From NCBI RefSeq assembly GCF_002001005.1, contig NZ_MUNX01000075.1, positions 1-64,000 on the forward strand: a DNA stretch of 64,000 bases. Reading direction: 5' to 3'. Below, piece after piece: positions 9,665 to 19,492 of this stretch. The DNA is from Flavobacterium sp. A45. Lineage in GTDB: Bacteria; Bacteroidota; Bacteroidia; Flavobacteriales; Flavobacteriaceae. A program made the translations under genes and the position numbers. Each line of letters opens with the position of its first letter. Position 1 is the first letter of the stretch. Below the pieces are notes generated by a model. That model searched no databases and was not told the DNA's origin. It worked only from the letters and a program-made list of their open reading frames with translations.

Positions 9665-11992
9665 CTATTTTTGACTGACCACTTCAAATACATCCGACAA
9701 ATAATTTGTTGAACTTTTACCAATCTGCACCTCAAATTCTCCTGGTTCGACTATTCGTTTCATATCGAGACCGTAGTGCTGTAATTTATCAGGTGTTATC
9801 ACAAATGAAATAGTCTTGGTTTCTCCTTTTTTGATTGAAATACGGGCAAAATCTTTCAGCTCATGTACAGGTCGGGTCACAGAACTTACTTTGTCACGGA
9901 TGTAAAGCTGAACAATCTCATCACCATCCCTTTCGCCTGTATTGGTAACTTCCACGCTTGCAGTTACAGATTGTCCTGCTGTTATTTTTTTTGCATCTAA
10001 TTTCAAGTTAGCATATTCATATTGAGTATAGCTTAACCCAAATCCAAAAGGATACAATGGAGAATATTCTCCTGTTATATATGGGCTCTCATGCACATAA
10101 GGTTTGCTGTTGTAATAAACTGGCAATTGCCCCACATGTCGTGGAATAGTTACTGATAATTTTCCACTGGGATTCACTTTTCCGAAGATTACATTGGCTA
10201 CCGCCGTGCCTTGTTCCTGACCTAAATACCAGCCTTCAATAAGTGCTGATGCTTTTTCGGCTAAATAATTAACAGATAATGGTCTTCCATTAATTAATAA
10301 AACTGCGGTTTGCTTGTTGAGTTCGAAAATAGCTTTTGCCAAATCATTCTGTCTACCCATCAGGTCTAAATCAAAATAATCTCCTGAATGATTTTTCCAA
10401 TCCTCGCGACAGGTCAATTCATTTCCGCCCATTACCATTAAAACCGCATCACAAGTACTGGCCAATTTTACAGCATCTTGAATTCGTTTATTTTCAGCCT
10501 CAGTTGTTTTTTCGTAGGCTGTAATGGTACTGTCGTTTTCATAAATTTTATAACCTTCAGAAAATACCACTTCAAACTTTCCTTTAGCATATGCTTCCAA
10601 TCCTTTTAGAATACTTACTCCAGGTGTTGCATTATTGGCATACGTCCCATAATGCACCTCATCTGCGTTGGGACCAATAACGGCCAGCCTTTTAATTTTC
10701 TTTTCGTCAAAAGGCAAAGTCTTATTATCATTTTTTAAAAGTATCATTCCTTGTTCTGCAGCCTGCAAAGCAATTTTTCGATGCTTAATTTGGTCTTCTC
10801 CTTTTGCTTTTTCGGAAACAGTTTTGATATAAGGCTGCTCAAATAACCCCATCATAAACTTATTACGCAAGACCCGAACAACTGCCGAATCAAGGTCAGC
10901 TTGCTTAACTTCCCCCGATTTAATCAAAGCGGGCAAGAAACGAAAGCAATAGTTTTTCCAATTACTTGGACATTCAAAATCCATACCTGCAGTAATTGCT
11001 TTTTTGCCTGCTTCAGCTTGGGTTGCACTTGCATGCTGGCGAGTTACCATCCTGTTCACAGCATCATAATCCGAAATAACGTAACCTGTAAATCCCCATT
11101 CACCTCGAAGAACATCTTGAAGCAGCCATTTGTTCGCATGATTTGGCACACCATCAATTTCGTTATACGAAGCCATAACGGTGCGTACATTTGCCTTTTT
11201 AACAGCCATTTCAAAAGGATAAAAATGATTTTCCCGAAGAATTCTTTCGGAGAAATTTGCTGGAGCTAAGTTTGTTCCTGCTTCTGGTTGTCCATGTCCA
11301 GAAAAATGTTTGGCACAAGCAATAACATGGTTTTCGTCTATGAATGGTGAACGTCCTTGTAATCCAAATATGGCTCCAACGCCCATTTGAGCAACATGGT
11401 AAGGATCTTCTCCCAACATTTCATCACATCTTCCAAAACGAGGATCTCTAAGCAAATCAATTACAGGGGTAGCCGCATGCGTAATCCCATAGGTTCGCAT
11501 CTCTTTGGCAACAGCACCAAAAACAGATTCAATCAATTCAGTATTCCAAGTACTTCCCAACGAGGTCGAAACTGGAAAAACCGTTGATTTATTTTCATTT
11601 CCAACAAAGCCATGACAACCTTCCCCATTGGAAATAGCAGGAATTCCAAGTCTTGTTTGCTCTACAAAATATTTTTGAATAGCATTAAAACGTCCTCGAT
11701 AATCGACATTATTCATTTCTACTTTAAATTGCAAAAAACCAATCCCGTTTTTTACTGTATCGCCTAAAGCTGCAACGGTGTTTTTAAGATCTGTTGGTTT
11801 ACTCAAATCGACTTTGGGATGCCAAACATCAATTTGTCTGCATTTATCTTCCAATGTCATTCGTACCAATAAATCTTTGATGCGCGCTTCTATAGGAGCT
11901 TTCGCGTCTTTATAAAGTGGTTTTGTGGCAACTTGAGCATTCCCAAGTACACTTAAAAATAAAAATGAGAAAAAGAAAAAATACTGTTTCAT
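9665..11992 (-). CDS. GH3 beta-glucosidase/beta-xylosidase, full-length
   Basis: The second GH3 enzyme of the operon has 775 aa and a signal peptide (FLFLSVLGNAQ). The nucleophile region GYVISDYDAV lies near residue 307, with Tyr where most relatives have Trp. KHFSGHGQPEAGTN, the second alpha/beta domain with LLINGRPLSVN, and a C-terminal fibronectin-III-like domain ending in a beta-strand-rich tail are visible. The pattern (CAKHFSGHG, NEIDGVPNH) resembles GH3 beta-xylosidase/beta-glucosidase enzymes. It starts 18 bases after the following GH3 gene in the direction of transcription and is probably cotranscribed. The family is certain; specificity is open. Confidence 0.88.
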   Translation of the reverse strand: MKQYFFFFSFLFLSVLGNAQVATKPLYKDAKAPIEARIKDLLVRMTLEDKCRQIDVWHPKVDLSKPTDLKNTVAALGDTVKNGIGFLQFKVEMNNVDYRGRFNAIQKYFVEQTRLGIPAISNGEGCHGFVGNENKSTVFPVSTSLGSTWNTELIESVFGAVAKEMRTYGITHAATPVIDLLRDPRFGRCDEMLGEDPYHVAQMGVGAIFGLQGRSPFIDENHVIACAKHFSGHGQPEAGTNLAPANFSERILRENHFYPFEMAVKKANVRTVMASYNEIDGVPNHANKWLLQDVLRGEWGFTGYVISDYDAVNRMVTRQHASATQAEAGKKAITAGMDFECPSNWKNYCFRFLPALIKSGEVKQADLDSAVVRVLRNKFMMGLFEQPYIKTVSEKAKGEDQIKHRKIALQAAEQGMILLKNDNKTLPFDEKKIKRLAVIGPNADEVHYGTYANNATPGVSILKGLEAYAKGKFEVVFSEGYKIYENDSTITAYEKTTEAENKRIQDAVKLASTCDAVLMVMGGNELTCREDWKNHSGDYFDLDLMGRQNDLAKAIFELNKQTAVLLINGRPLSVNYLAEKASALIEGWYLGQEQGTAVANVIFGKVNPSGKLSVTIPRHVGQLPVYYNSKPYVHESPYITGEYSPLYPFGFGLSYTQYEYANLKLDAKKITAGQSVTASVEVTNTGERDGDEIVQLYIRDKVSSVTRPVHELKDFARISIKKGETKTISFVITPDKLQHYGLDMKRIVEPGEFEVQIGKSSTNYLSDVFEVVSQK

Positions 11993-12010
11993 GAATTTTA
12001 TATTACTTTT

Positions 12011-14533
12011 TTAATTCAAAAATTTTACGATTTCCATCGGAATCACTTTTCCGTTTGGAACACTCAATTGTCCTTCGCAAATATTGTTCTCTTCAATAAG
12101 ATCTTTACTTTTGGATACCTCAACTTTGACAGTAACCTTAAATTTTCCAACGGCTGCTGTCCAGTCCGTTGCATTGGAAGCTTGGGCACAAACTTGCTCC
12201 ATACCACCAACAGTTATACCAATCGATTTAGAATAATAGTGAGCAACTTCTTTTCCGTCAACATAAAATCGAACGATATGATCCTCCCCTTTTTTGGTTT
12301 CTCCAGTTCCGTTATTTATTAGTGATGCCATAAATACAACTGGTTCTCCCACTTTAGGAAAAACTGGCATTGTCCGAATATTGGTGACTTGCAAATCGGG
12401 TTCAGGACTTGCAGTAACTAACTTGAATGAAGCTTTTAGTGGTAATTTATCCGATGCTCCCCCAACTTGAACAAAATACTCTCCTGCTGGAACTTGGTAA
12501 GCACTAATTTGTTCGTTGTAAATATAAAATTCCTCCGGGGTCAGCTTGAATGTAATTCGTTTTGACTCTCCTGATTTCAATAGCGTTTTTTGAAAACCAC
12601 GCAACTGTTTTGCTGGCATAGCTAATGCTGGACTAATATTTCCTGTTGAAAGATAGAGCTGCGCCACTTCTTCTCCATCTGTTTTTCCTGTATTCTTTAA
12701 ATCAAAAGAGACTTCAATCATCTCACCAACTTTGGCTTTTGATTTATTGATTTTAATATTGGAATACTCAAAAGTGGTGTAACTGATTCCCGCTCCAAAT
12801 ACAAATTCAGGAGTCAATTTTTGACTGTCAAACCAGCGATATCCTACACCTTTGGATACCAAATTTTTAAAATCGGTACTGATAGGAATAATTTGACTAT
12901 CGTCTTTTGGAATCGTAGCTGGCAATTTTCCTGAAGGATTGTAATTTCCAAATAAAACATCGGCAATAGCCCGGCCTCCCTCTTGCCCTGGATAAAAGGC
13001 ATACAACAATCCTTTTACATTTTTAAGTACGGGAGTAACACTGCAAGTCCCTCCGGAAACCACCACCAAAATGATATTTGGATTCACTTTTGCAATTTCA
13101 TTAATTAATTCATTTTGCATTCCAGGTAACAATACAGTTTGAGATGGTCTGTCGGGACGGCTCAAAACACCTCCACCGTTTTCATCAGCTTCTTTATTAA
13201 TAAAATAACCTTCACCTTCAACGGTACTATCCAATCCAGCTACAAACACCACATATTCCGATTTTTTGGCAGCTTCTATGGCTTCGCCAAATTGTGCTTT
13301 ATTATTATCATTGATATTACAGCCCTTGGCATACAAAACTTTGTCATCTCCAAGAATTGTCTTGATTCCTTTTTCCACTGAAATCTGATACGAAGGAATT
13401 ACCTTGGAACTGCTATTTCCGTCCAATGGCAGCACTGACGCATTTGGACCAATAAGTGCAATTGATTTAACCTTTTGTTTGTTTAAAGGCAAAAAGGCAT
13501 TTTCATTTTTTAGAAGTACCAATCCTTTAAGTCCGCTTTCATAAACCAATTCTCTATGTTCTTTACTGTCAATAACAGATTGGGGTACTACAGGAACACC
13601 GTCCATCATTCCTGAAATGATTTTTGTTCTCAATACGTTCCGTACGGCACGATCCACGAGACTAATATCATAAATTCCGTTTTTAACACCTTCAGGAAGT
13701 TCTTTGATATATAAATCGTTTCCTTCGCAAAAATCGAGTTCTGCATTGAGAGCTTTACCCGTTTCTTTAAATCCTCCCCAATCACTCATCGTATAATAAT
13801 CGAATCCCCAGAGATCTCTTAAAAGCGTTTTGATCATGTATTTATTTTCAGCGCATTTGTCACCGTTAACCCAATTATAAGCACACATTATTGACATAGC
13901 TCCACCAAACTGTATGGATCTTTTCCAGTGCAAACCCCAAAACTCTACTAAGCTCCTTTGATCACTTAAATAATCATTGGTACGGCGATTGATTTCATAG
14001 GTATTTAAATTATAATGCTTTACAGATCCAAAAACAGAAGTCGTATTTTGACCTAATATAAAAGCTGCCGAAATTCTGCCTCCAAGGAAAGGATCCTCTC
14101 CTATAGTTTCGGGAGCACGGCCAATTCTTGGGTCTATCAACATATCCAGTGTAGGTCCCGCAATCCTGTCTTTACCGCGTGCAGCTTGTTCTTCACTAAT
14201 GGCTCTTCCCACTTTGGTAATCAAATTGGGGTCCCAAGTGGCGGCCATAGCAATAGTAACCGGAAAAGAAGAATACCCTTTGGCATTATTCCCTATTCCG
14301 TGAGGCCCGTCACTTCCTGTAAACTGCGGTATTTTTAATCGCTTATTACCATCTGTCAAGTAATACAATTGTTCAATTTTCTCTTGGGTACTCATTTTCG
14401 CAATCAAGTCATCCAGTCTTTTTTCCAGCGGACTGATGCTTTCAACAGTTTGTGAAAATGAGTTATTAGTTATCAATATCCCTGCAAAAACAACTAATCT
14501 GAAAATCCGATATGAGTTAGATTTTTTTTCCAT
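12011..14533 (-). CDS. GH3 glycosidase with C-terminal CARDB domain
   Basis: The third GH3 enzyme (840 aa) has an N-terminal signal followed by the catalytic barrel with MSDWGGFKETG near residue 248, the alpha/beta sandwich, and a fibronectin-III-like domain. About 110 extra C-terminal residues (from about 720: PDLQVTNIRTMPVFPKVGEP to the end) have the look of a CARDB adhesion-type beta-sandwich, with its spacing of V..GE.V.F.A...N.G. The extra domain may hold the enzyme to cell-wall or glycan material. The gene follows the permease by 13 bases. Confidence 0.85.
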   Translation of the reverse strand: MEKKSNSYRIFRLVVFAGILITNNSFSQTVESISPLEKRLDDLIAKMSTQEKIEQLYYLTDGNKRLKIPQFTGSDGPHGIGNNAKGYSSFPVTIAMAATWDPNLITKVGRAISEEQAARGKDRIAGPTLDMLIDPRIGRAPETIGEDPFLGGRISAAFILGQNTTSVFGSVKHYNLNTYEINRRTNDYLSDQRSLVEFWGLHWKRSIQFGGAMSIMCAYNWVNGDKCAENKYMIKTLLRDLWGFDYYTMSDWGGFKETGKALNAELDFCEGNDLYIKELPEGVKNGIYDISLVDRAVRNVLRTKIISGMMDGVPVVPQSVIDSKEHRELVYESGLKGLVLLKNENAFLPLNKQKVKSIALIGPNASVLPLDGNSSSKVIPSYQISVEKGIKTILGDDKVLYAKGCNINDNNKAQFGEAIEAAKKSEYVVFVAGLDSTVEGEGYFINKEADENGGGVLSRPDRPSQTVLLPGMQNELINEIAKVNPNIILVVVSGGTCSVTPVLKNVKGLLYAFYPGQEGGRAIADVLFGNYNPSGKLPATIPKDDSQIIPISTDFKNLVSKGVGYRWFDSQKLTPEFVFGAGISYTTFEYSNIKINKSKAKVGEMIEVSFDLKNTGKTDGEEVAQLYLSTGNISPALAMPAKQLRGFQKTLLKSGESKRITFKLTPEEFYIYNEQISAYQVPAGEYFVQVGGASDKLPLKASFKLVTASPEPDLQVTNIRTMPVFPKVGEPVVFMASLINNGTGETKKGEDHIVRFYVDGKEVAHYYSKSIGITVGGMEQVCAQASNATDWTAAVGKFKVTVKVEVSKSKDLIEENNICEGQLSVPNGKVIPMEIVKFLN

Positions 14534-14546
14534 TCTTGACCAATTA

Positions 14547-15866
14547 TTAAATAGTTACTTTTGGCATTTTTGGAACTAAAAGACTGAATACAGTCCAAGC
14601 TACCAAATAAGCCAGAGCACAAATTATAAACATGATGTAATATCCTGTTTCGATTTTTCCAAGCACTGAATAGTGATCCAATATCAATCCAGCAACTTTT
14701 GCAATGATAACACCTCCAATGGCTCCAATCATTCCGCCAATTCCAACTACTGAGGCAACTGCTTTTTTGGGAAACATATCGGATACGGTTGTAAAAATAT
14801 TGGCCGACCATGCTTGGTGAGCCGATGCTGCCAGACCTATAATGATTACTGCATACCAATAATTGAATGTACCCAGCCATTGAGCCACAATCATAGGCAA
14901 AGCGCAAATTGCAAAAAGCAGCAATGCTCTTCTGCGCGCTTTATACAATGGCCAACCACATTGAATAAAATATCCTGAAAGCCAGCCACCGCCTATACTT
15001 CCAAACATCGCCATAGTATAAACTACGGCTATAGGAAATGCCAAATCCAATTTGGTCATTCCGTATTGTTTGTTTAAAAATGATGGCAGCCAAAACAAAA
15101 GAAACCACCAAACGGGATCACTAAAAAACTTCAATGAAGCAAATGCCCAAGTTTGTCTATATCCCAACAATTTAATCCAAGGAATTTTTTCAGATTTTTC
15201 CTCAGTTATAATCTCGTCAATATCATCTGAATGAATATAATCGTACTCTTCTTTTGATATTTTTTTATGCTTTTGAGGACTTTCATAAAATAGCCACCAA
15301 AAGATTAACCAAACCAACCCTATCAAACCTGTAATGATAAAAGCATACTGCCATCCCCAAATACCCGCAATTAAAGGCACTGTCAAAGGAGCCAAAATCG
15401 CTCCAATATTAGTACCTGAATTAAAAATTCCTGCAGCCAAGGCACGCTCTTTTTTAGGAAACCATTCAGCAACTGTTTTAATTGCTGCCGGAAAATTACC
15501 CGATTCACTGAATCCCAGTACTCCTCTTGCCATCATAAATCCAAAAGTAGAACCTGCAAACGCATGGCCTATTGAGGCAATACTCCAAACAGTTAACGAA
15601 AGTGCATATCCTAATTTTGTTCCTATCTTGTCAATAATAAAACCTGCTCCAACCATTCCCATTGCATAGGTCACTTGAAAGGCAATGACTATATTAGCAT
15701 AGTCCGTTTCATCCCAACCAAATAATGGTGCCAGATAATCATCCTTCAGTAAACTGATCACTTGGCGATCCAGGTAATTTATTGTAGTTGCAAAAAATAC
15801 TAAAGACAATATAGTCCATCTGTACTTTTTCCCTTTGAAAGCATCATTTTCATTTTTTAAATCCAT
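14547..15866 (-). CDS. MFS permease, ACS (anion:cation symporter) / hexuronate transporter type
   Basis: This is a 12-helix major facilitator of 439 aa. TTINYLDRQVIS in helix 1 and RGVLGFSESGNFPAAIKTVAEWFPKKERALA are signatures of the ExuT/ACS family, which imports hexuronates, galactonate and similar acids. A large hydrophilic loop (about residues 200-235) separates the halves. In an operon that may produce keto-sugars or aldonic acids in the periplasm, this is the inner-membrane importer of the product. It lies 78 bases downstream of the oxidoreductase gene. Confidence 0.88.
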   Translation of the reverse strand: MDLKNENDAFKGKKYRWTILSLVFFATTINYLDRQVISLLKDDYLAPLFGWDETDYANIVIAFQVTYAMGMVGAGFIIDKIGTKLGYALSLTVWSIASIGHAFAGSTFGFMMARGVLGFSESGNFPAAIKTVAEWFPKKERALAAGIFNSGTNIGAILAPLTVPLIAGIWGWQYAFIITGLIGLVWLIFWWLFYESPQKHKKISKEEYDYIHSDDIDEIITEEKSEKIPWIKLLGYRQTWAFASLKFFSDPVWWFLLFWLPSFLNKQYGMTKLDLAFPIAVVYTMAMFGSIGGGWLSGYFIQCGWPLYKARRRALLLFAICALPMIVAQWLGTFNYWYAVIIIGLAASAHQAWSANIFTTVSDMFPKKAVASVVGIGGMIGAIGGVIIAKVAGLILDHYSVLGKIETGYYIMFIICALAYLVAWTVFSLLVPKMPKVTI

Positions 15867-15944
15867 TATATTGTATTTTTTTTATTGTGTTATGACATTC
15901 CTATCAACTAAAATCTCTGTAGTTCTTTGCTGTAGTATTCTCAA

Positions 15945-17126
15945 TTAAATAGTAAAAACCTTAATTGGTATTTCTGTTCCATTTTGTTCCGCTGAGACAT
16001 AAGCTGTGTAAATAGCAACAATAACATCGGATGCTAATTCACTATTACTTTCTATTGGATCTCCAAATACCAATGACCGATAAAATGCATCCATTTCGTG
16101 TTGATATCCATTAAACCATGCTTCATCGGGTGATATAAAGGACCAGCCTTGTTTTGTCCCGGTCTTCTCAACAACATATATATCATTGAAATTTTCATCA
16201 ACTGGATTATAAGTCATCATAGCATTGTTAGGTCCAATATTGCAAAGCGTCCTATGATTGTTGGCATGCACTTCTACGAAGTTTTTCACACCACCATGGA
16301 GCAACTCGCTAGCTACAATATCAGCTATTGTTCCATCCTCAAAAACCAAATGAATCGAAGCATAATCCTCTACATCAGTATACGTATCTCTTAAATGACC
16401 TTCGTTTTTATAGCTTTCCATTCTGGTAATGGCATGAGTTCTTGCCGATATACTTTTAGGACGTATTGGTTTTCCATTTCTGGCTCGTCCTTCAACATGC
16501 TTTAAGTAAATAGATGCAGTTAATGGATGACTGCCTTTACCCATTAATGAGCCTCCGCCGGAAAGATGCCATTTCCCATAATCCTTAGAATGTGACCCTG
16601 AATGTGATTGTTGCGCTTGTATCCAAAGAATTTGCGCCCCAGTTTTTTGAATAATTTCACGTTCTTTTTGAATAGCGGGAGCATAAACCCAATTTTCAGC
16701 ATAGAGAATCGAACCTTCACTTTCTTGCTCCGCTTTTAGCATTCGCTGAATACTTTCCATAGCTAACTTTAAACCCTTTTCCCTTGAAAAAGTACCACCA
16801 TTAAATGCTGCTGAACCATCCCCAAAATAACCTGTAAATGGTTTTTCTACAATAACATATTTACCGCGTATTAATACTGCTATTACCAGATGTTCATGTG
16901 TAGATGGCGGTGTGCATACATGCAGCATATCCGAAGCATCAATTAACTCTTCTAGAGTGTCAAAACTTTTTATGTTTCTCGGAGATGTAAATTCGAGTGA
17001 TGAATTTGTAGAAAACGCTCCAACAACTTCAACCTTAGTACTGTATATTCGTTTGATTGCTTCATAGTGAAAACTTGCGGCAAAACCAGAACCAATAATC
17101 CCTGCGCGTACAACTTTTTCTTTCAT
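15945..17126 (-). CDS. Gfo/Idh/MocA family NAD(P)-dependent oxidoreductase
   Basis: The N-terminal Rossmann fold (VRAGIIGSGFAASFHYEAI) and the family EKP motif (VIVEKPFTGYFGDG) are clear. They are followed by the Gfo/Idh/MocA C-terminal alpha/beta domain (SGGGSLMGKGSHPL). There is no signal peptide, so the enzyme should be cytoplasmic. Members oxidise or reduce sugars at C2 or C3, and they interconvert 3-keto-glucosides in the pathway that also uses DUF1080 proteins. An insert around residues 95-120 (GDGSAAFNGGTFSREKG) is unusual for the family. The gene is 7 bases downstream of the GH5 gene. Confidence 0.85.
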   Translation of the reverse strand: MKEKVVRAGIIGSGFAASFHYEAIKRIYSTKVEVVGAFSTNSSLEFTSPRNIKSFDTLEELIDASDMLHVCTPPSTHEHLVIAVLIRGKYVIVEKPFTGYFGDGSAAFNGGTFSREKGLKLAMESIQRMLKAEQESEGSILYAENWVYAPAIQKEREIIQKTGAQILWIQAQQSHSGSHSKDYGKWHLSGGGSLMGKGSHPLTASIYLKHVEGRARNGKPIRPKSISARTHAITRMESYKNEGHLRDTYTDVEDYASIHLVFEDGTIADIVASELLHGGVKNFVEVHANNHRTLCNIGPNNAMMTYNPVDENFNDIYVVEKTGTKQGWSFISPDEAWFNGYQHEMDAFYRSLVFGDPIESNSELASDVIVAIYTAYVSAEQNGTEIPIKVFTI

Positions 17127-17133
17127 TTTTATG

Positions 17134-18165
17134 CTATTTTTTCAGTGGTATTAAAGCATTAAGTATTTCTGTTTTCCAATCGTCTTTATCCATATCATAA
17201 AGGATAAAATCGGAATCAAACTGCCAATAGCTCCAACTCCATTTTCTAGATTCTGCCTGTCTGGCAATATAATTTGTCCATCGAATGCGGGAAGCCATAT
17301 CCGCTTTTTCATAAGCTCCAAATTCACCAAGCGTAAGCGGTCTATTATAAAGTTTTGACCAATCTTGCGCAATATCAAAATCAAGGTTAACGGCTTCTTC
17401 TTCGCTTTTGGACTGAGTCCACTCAATACCGCTTAAATCCTTATTCTTTTTGGACCATGGCGCACCTTGATGTGTAAATTGAATCGGGCTGTAATAATGA
17501 ATAGCCACGATAATATTTCTATCCTTTTCTGGTAAGCTTAGGTCTTTTAAATGCTTTATCTGATTGCCATTAATTGTCCCTATAACTATTGTTCTCTTAG
17601 GATTGGATTCTCTTAAAATCTGATAGGCTTCCTTATGAATTTCATTCCATATTTCAGGTTTCATATTGGGTTCATTGCATATTTCAAACAACACATCATT
17701 AGAATATCCCTTACAATGATTCGCTATTTGTTTCCACATTGACAACAACTTAGCTTTATTCCCCAAAGGATTTTTCTCCATGGCACCATGCTCATGAAAA
17801 TCGACAATTACCATCAGCTTATTCTTTAATGATTCCTTAATTGCGTAATCCAATGTGATAAAGAAACTAGGATTAATTTCATAAGTAGAATCATTCATAG
17901 AAAATTTGAAAGGACTCATAACGAGTCTGACATTATTAAAACCTGCCTCTTTGATTAGTTTAAAATGCTTATCCTTCATTCTTGCTTTCGAAGCATCTTT
18001 CCAGATAGGATCATATCCTATAATATTTACACCTCGTCCCAATCGTTTATTTTGTTCAAATGCAAACCCCTTACCCCATTTATCTTGGGCTGACAAAATA
18101 GAAGAAGCAGTTAGAAAAAATAATGTAACAAGGATTATACTATTTCTTTTAAAATTGTTTTTCAT
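17134..18165 (-). CDS. Secreted GH5 glycosidase (cellulase family)
   Basis: A signal peptide (ending SSILSAQ) precedes a GH5 TIM barrel. GRGVNIIG marks the start of the barrel, VDFHEHG follows strand 4, the acid/base Glu lies in FEICNEPN and the nucleophile Glu in TLGEFGAY. The length of 343 aa is that of a single catalytic domain without binding module. GH5 covers endo- and exo-acting beta-glucanases and mannanases. With three GH3 enzymes downstream, an endo-glucanase supplying oligosaccharides is plausible. It follows the isomerase gene by 20 bases. Confidence 0.88.
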   Translation of the reverse strand: MKNNFKRNSIILVTLFFLTASSILSAQDKWGKGFAFEQNKRLGRGVNIIGYDPIWKDASKARMKDKHFKLIKEAGFNNVRLVMSPFKFSMNDSTYEINPSFFITLDYAIKESLKNKLMVIVDFHEHGAMEKNPLGNKAKLLSMWKQIANHCKGYSNDVLFEICNEPNMKPEIWNEIHKEAYQILRESNPKRTIVIGTINGNQIKHLKDLSLPEKDRNIIVAIHYYSPIQFTHQGAPWSKKNKDLSGIEWTQSKSEEEAVNLDFDIAQDWSKLYNRPLTLGEFGAYEKADMASRIRWTNYIARQAESRKWSWSYWQFDSDFILYDMDKDDWKTEILNALIPLKK

Positions 18166-18185
18166 TACTTTAAAATTTTAAAAGA

Positions 18186-19133
18186 CTATTTATAAACTTT
18201 ATCTCTAGCATCATTCAATTCTTTCATCAAAGCAGGTACAAGAGCGAAAGCATCATACGGAATATCTTTTAAAAGAATAGTTTCTATTGGAAAATAACCT
18301 TTAACTCCTGTTTTCTTAAAAATTCTCATCAACCTTTCAGAATCAGTTCTAATTGGACTTCCTATACCAAATGAACTTTCTTTAATCTGCCAGTTTACAG
18401 CGTAGGGAGCCGTAATTTCGATATCTAAATATGGATCTGCAGTTTTAAAATTTCCAGTATCAACAATTAAACCAGCCCATTTACTATCAACAGCTTTAAG
18501 AACTTTTAAACATTGATCTGCAGTTTGCAGCATATCCCCATGATTTTGGATACCAATCTTAACACCATGTTTTTCTCCTTCAACAGCACATTGCTTGTAT
18601 GCATCAATCATCCATCCAGCCACTTCATCCCATTTGTCTTCATATCCTTTAGGAATTTCACCAGCAAAGACTCTCAAAACTGGAGCACCTAATTTTTTGG
18701 CTACAATCACCCATTTTTTAGCCAGTTCAATATCGGCAGCTCTTACTGCTGGATCAGGAGAAGCAAAATTATTTCGAATTCCAGTTCCTGTTATAACAAT
18801 GCCTAACTCTTTTGCTTTATTACGAAGCTTCAAAATATATTCATCTGAAGGGACCGCAGGATATCCAGGAAAATAATATCCCGTTAAATCTATTCCTTTT
18901 ATATTCTGTGCTGCACACCAATCCATTAGATTAAATAATGAATACAAAGGCTGTTTGTCTTTAGCCTGTTTTGCCATCAACAAGTCATTGAAGGAATACG
19001 CATTTAATGTCACTATAACATCTTGTTGCTTTTTTGATTTCTTTTCATTTTGTGCAAAAGCGGAATTATTTGCTAGAGAAGATATTAACACAACGATAAT
19101 TGCAAGAAACCGTAAAAGGTTATTTTTTTTCAT
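18186..19133 (-). CDS. Secreted TIM-barrel sugar isomerase/epimerase family protein
   Basis: This is an AP-endonuclease-2/xylose-isomerase-like barrel (VTLNAYSFNDLLM, GIDLTGYYFPGYP, VLRVFAGEIPKGYEDKW, GVKIGIQNHGDM, GLIVDTGNF, YFPIETI). The metal ligands seem conserved (E, D, H, E). The ATG at 19133 starts a clear signal peptide (LLRFLAIIVVLISSLANNSAFAQ), so unlike most relatives it acts outside the cytoplasm. Periplasmic members of this family take part in 3-keto-glycoside breakdown in Bacteroides, alongside DUF1080 and Gfo/Idh/MocA proteins. It is the first gene of the operon. Confidence 0.82.
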   Translation of the reverse strand: MKKNNLLRFLAIIVVLISSLANNSAFAQNEKKSKKQQDVIVTLNAYSFNDLLMAKQAKDKQPLYSLFNLMDWCAAQNIKGIDLTGYYFPGYPAVPSDEYILKLRNKAKELGIVITGTGIRNNFASPDPAVRAADIELAKKWVIVAKKLGAPVLRVFAGEIPKGYEDKWDEVAGWMIDAYKQCAVEGEKHGVKIGIQNHGDMLQTADQCLKVLKAVDSKWAGLIVDTGNFKTADPYLDIEITAPYAVNWQIKESSFGIGSPIRTDSERLMRIFKKTGVKGYFPIETILLKDIPYDAFALVPALMKELNDARDKVYK

Positions 19134-19186
19134 GATTTTAAGTTTATGGGTTTGATAGTTTGTATTTAGATAGTCAAATGACTTTA

Positions 19187-19250
19187 GCAAATATTATCAT
19201 TACATCGCTAAAAGCAGTGTCTGATAATTTTTATTAAGGGGTGCGTTTGT
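19187..19250 (-). promoter_or_regulatory. Operator-promoter of the glycan operon (minus strand)
   Basis: In the minus-strand sense, the box ACAAACGCACCCCT (19250-19237) is followed 21 bases later by AATTATCAGACACT (19229-19216). Next comes a -7-like AATATTTG (19195-19188) ahead of the first gene. The first box matches the motif ACATnnnnACCCCT found at five promoters in the window. Spacing of two helical turns suits tandem AraC-type HTH binding. Assignment to the regulator at 25401-29543 is inferred. Confidence 0.65.
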
Positions 19251-19330
19251 ATTGTTCACAAAATTATTTACGAGAAAAAACAACAATTCGCTATTTACTT
19301 ATTTTTGAGCAAATCAATTTATAATTAGGA

Positions 19331-19392
19331 ACATTTAAACCCCTTAAAAAAAACGTATACTGCCATCTTGCTTTTAAAAATGAATAAATTTG
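19331..19392 (+). promoter_or_regulatory. Operator-promoter of the TonB-dependent receptor
   Basis: The box ACATTTAAACCCCT (19331-19344) is followed about 21 bases later by a weaker half (19352-19365). Then comes a perfect Bacteroidota -7 element TAAATTTG (19385-19392). No TTG -33 element lies at the proper distance, as expected for an activator-dependent promoter. The arrangement is matched at 23651-23713. Confidence 0.65.
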
Positions 19393-19492
19393 TTAGGTAG
19401 AAAAAAGTTTCATTAGTCTATTTTTATAAATACTATATTGCTTTAAAATAAATAAAACAGTCAAATCCATAAAAACAGCTCCAATCAAAAAA

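Larger units (their letters stand above)
19134..19492. promoter_or_regulatory. Divergent intergenic region between the glycan operon and the TonB-dependent receptor
   Basis: This 359-base gap holds no gene. It carries two operator-promoter blocks pointing outward (separate entries). The whole layout is repeated in the gap at 23279-23865, including a shared 26-base stretch (19216-19241 matching 23534-23559 with two mismatches). Both gaps are therefore probably read by the same regulator. Confidence 0.7.

Noticed and set aside
14494-14907. 137-codon minus-strand frame
   Set aside because: Same-strand shadow in another frame of the ACS-type permease, which is a complete 12-helix protein there.
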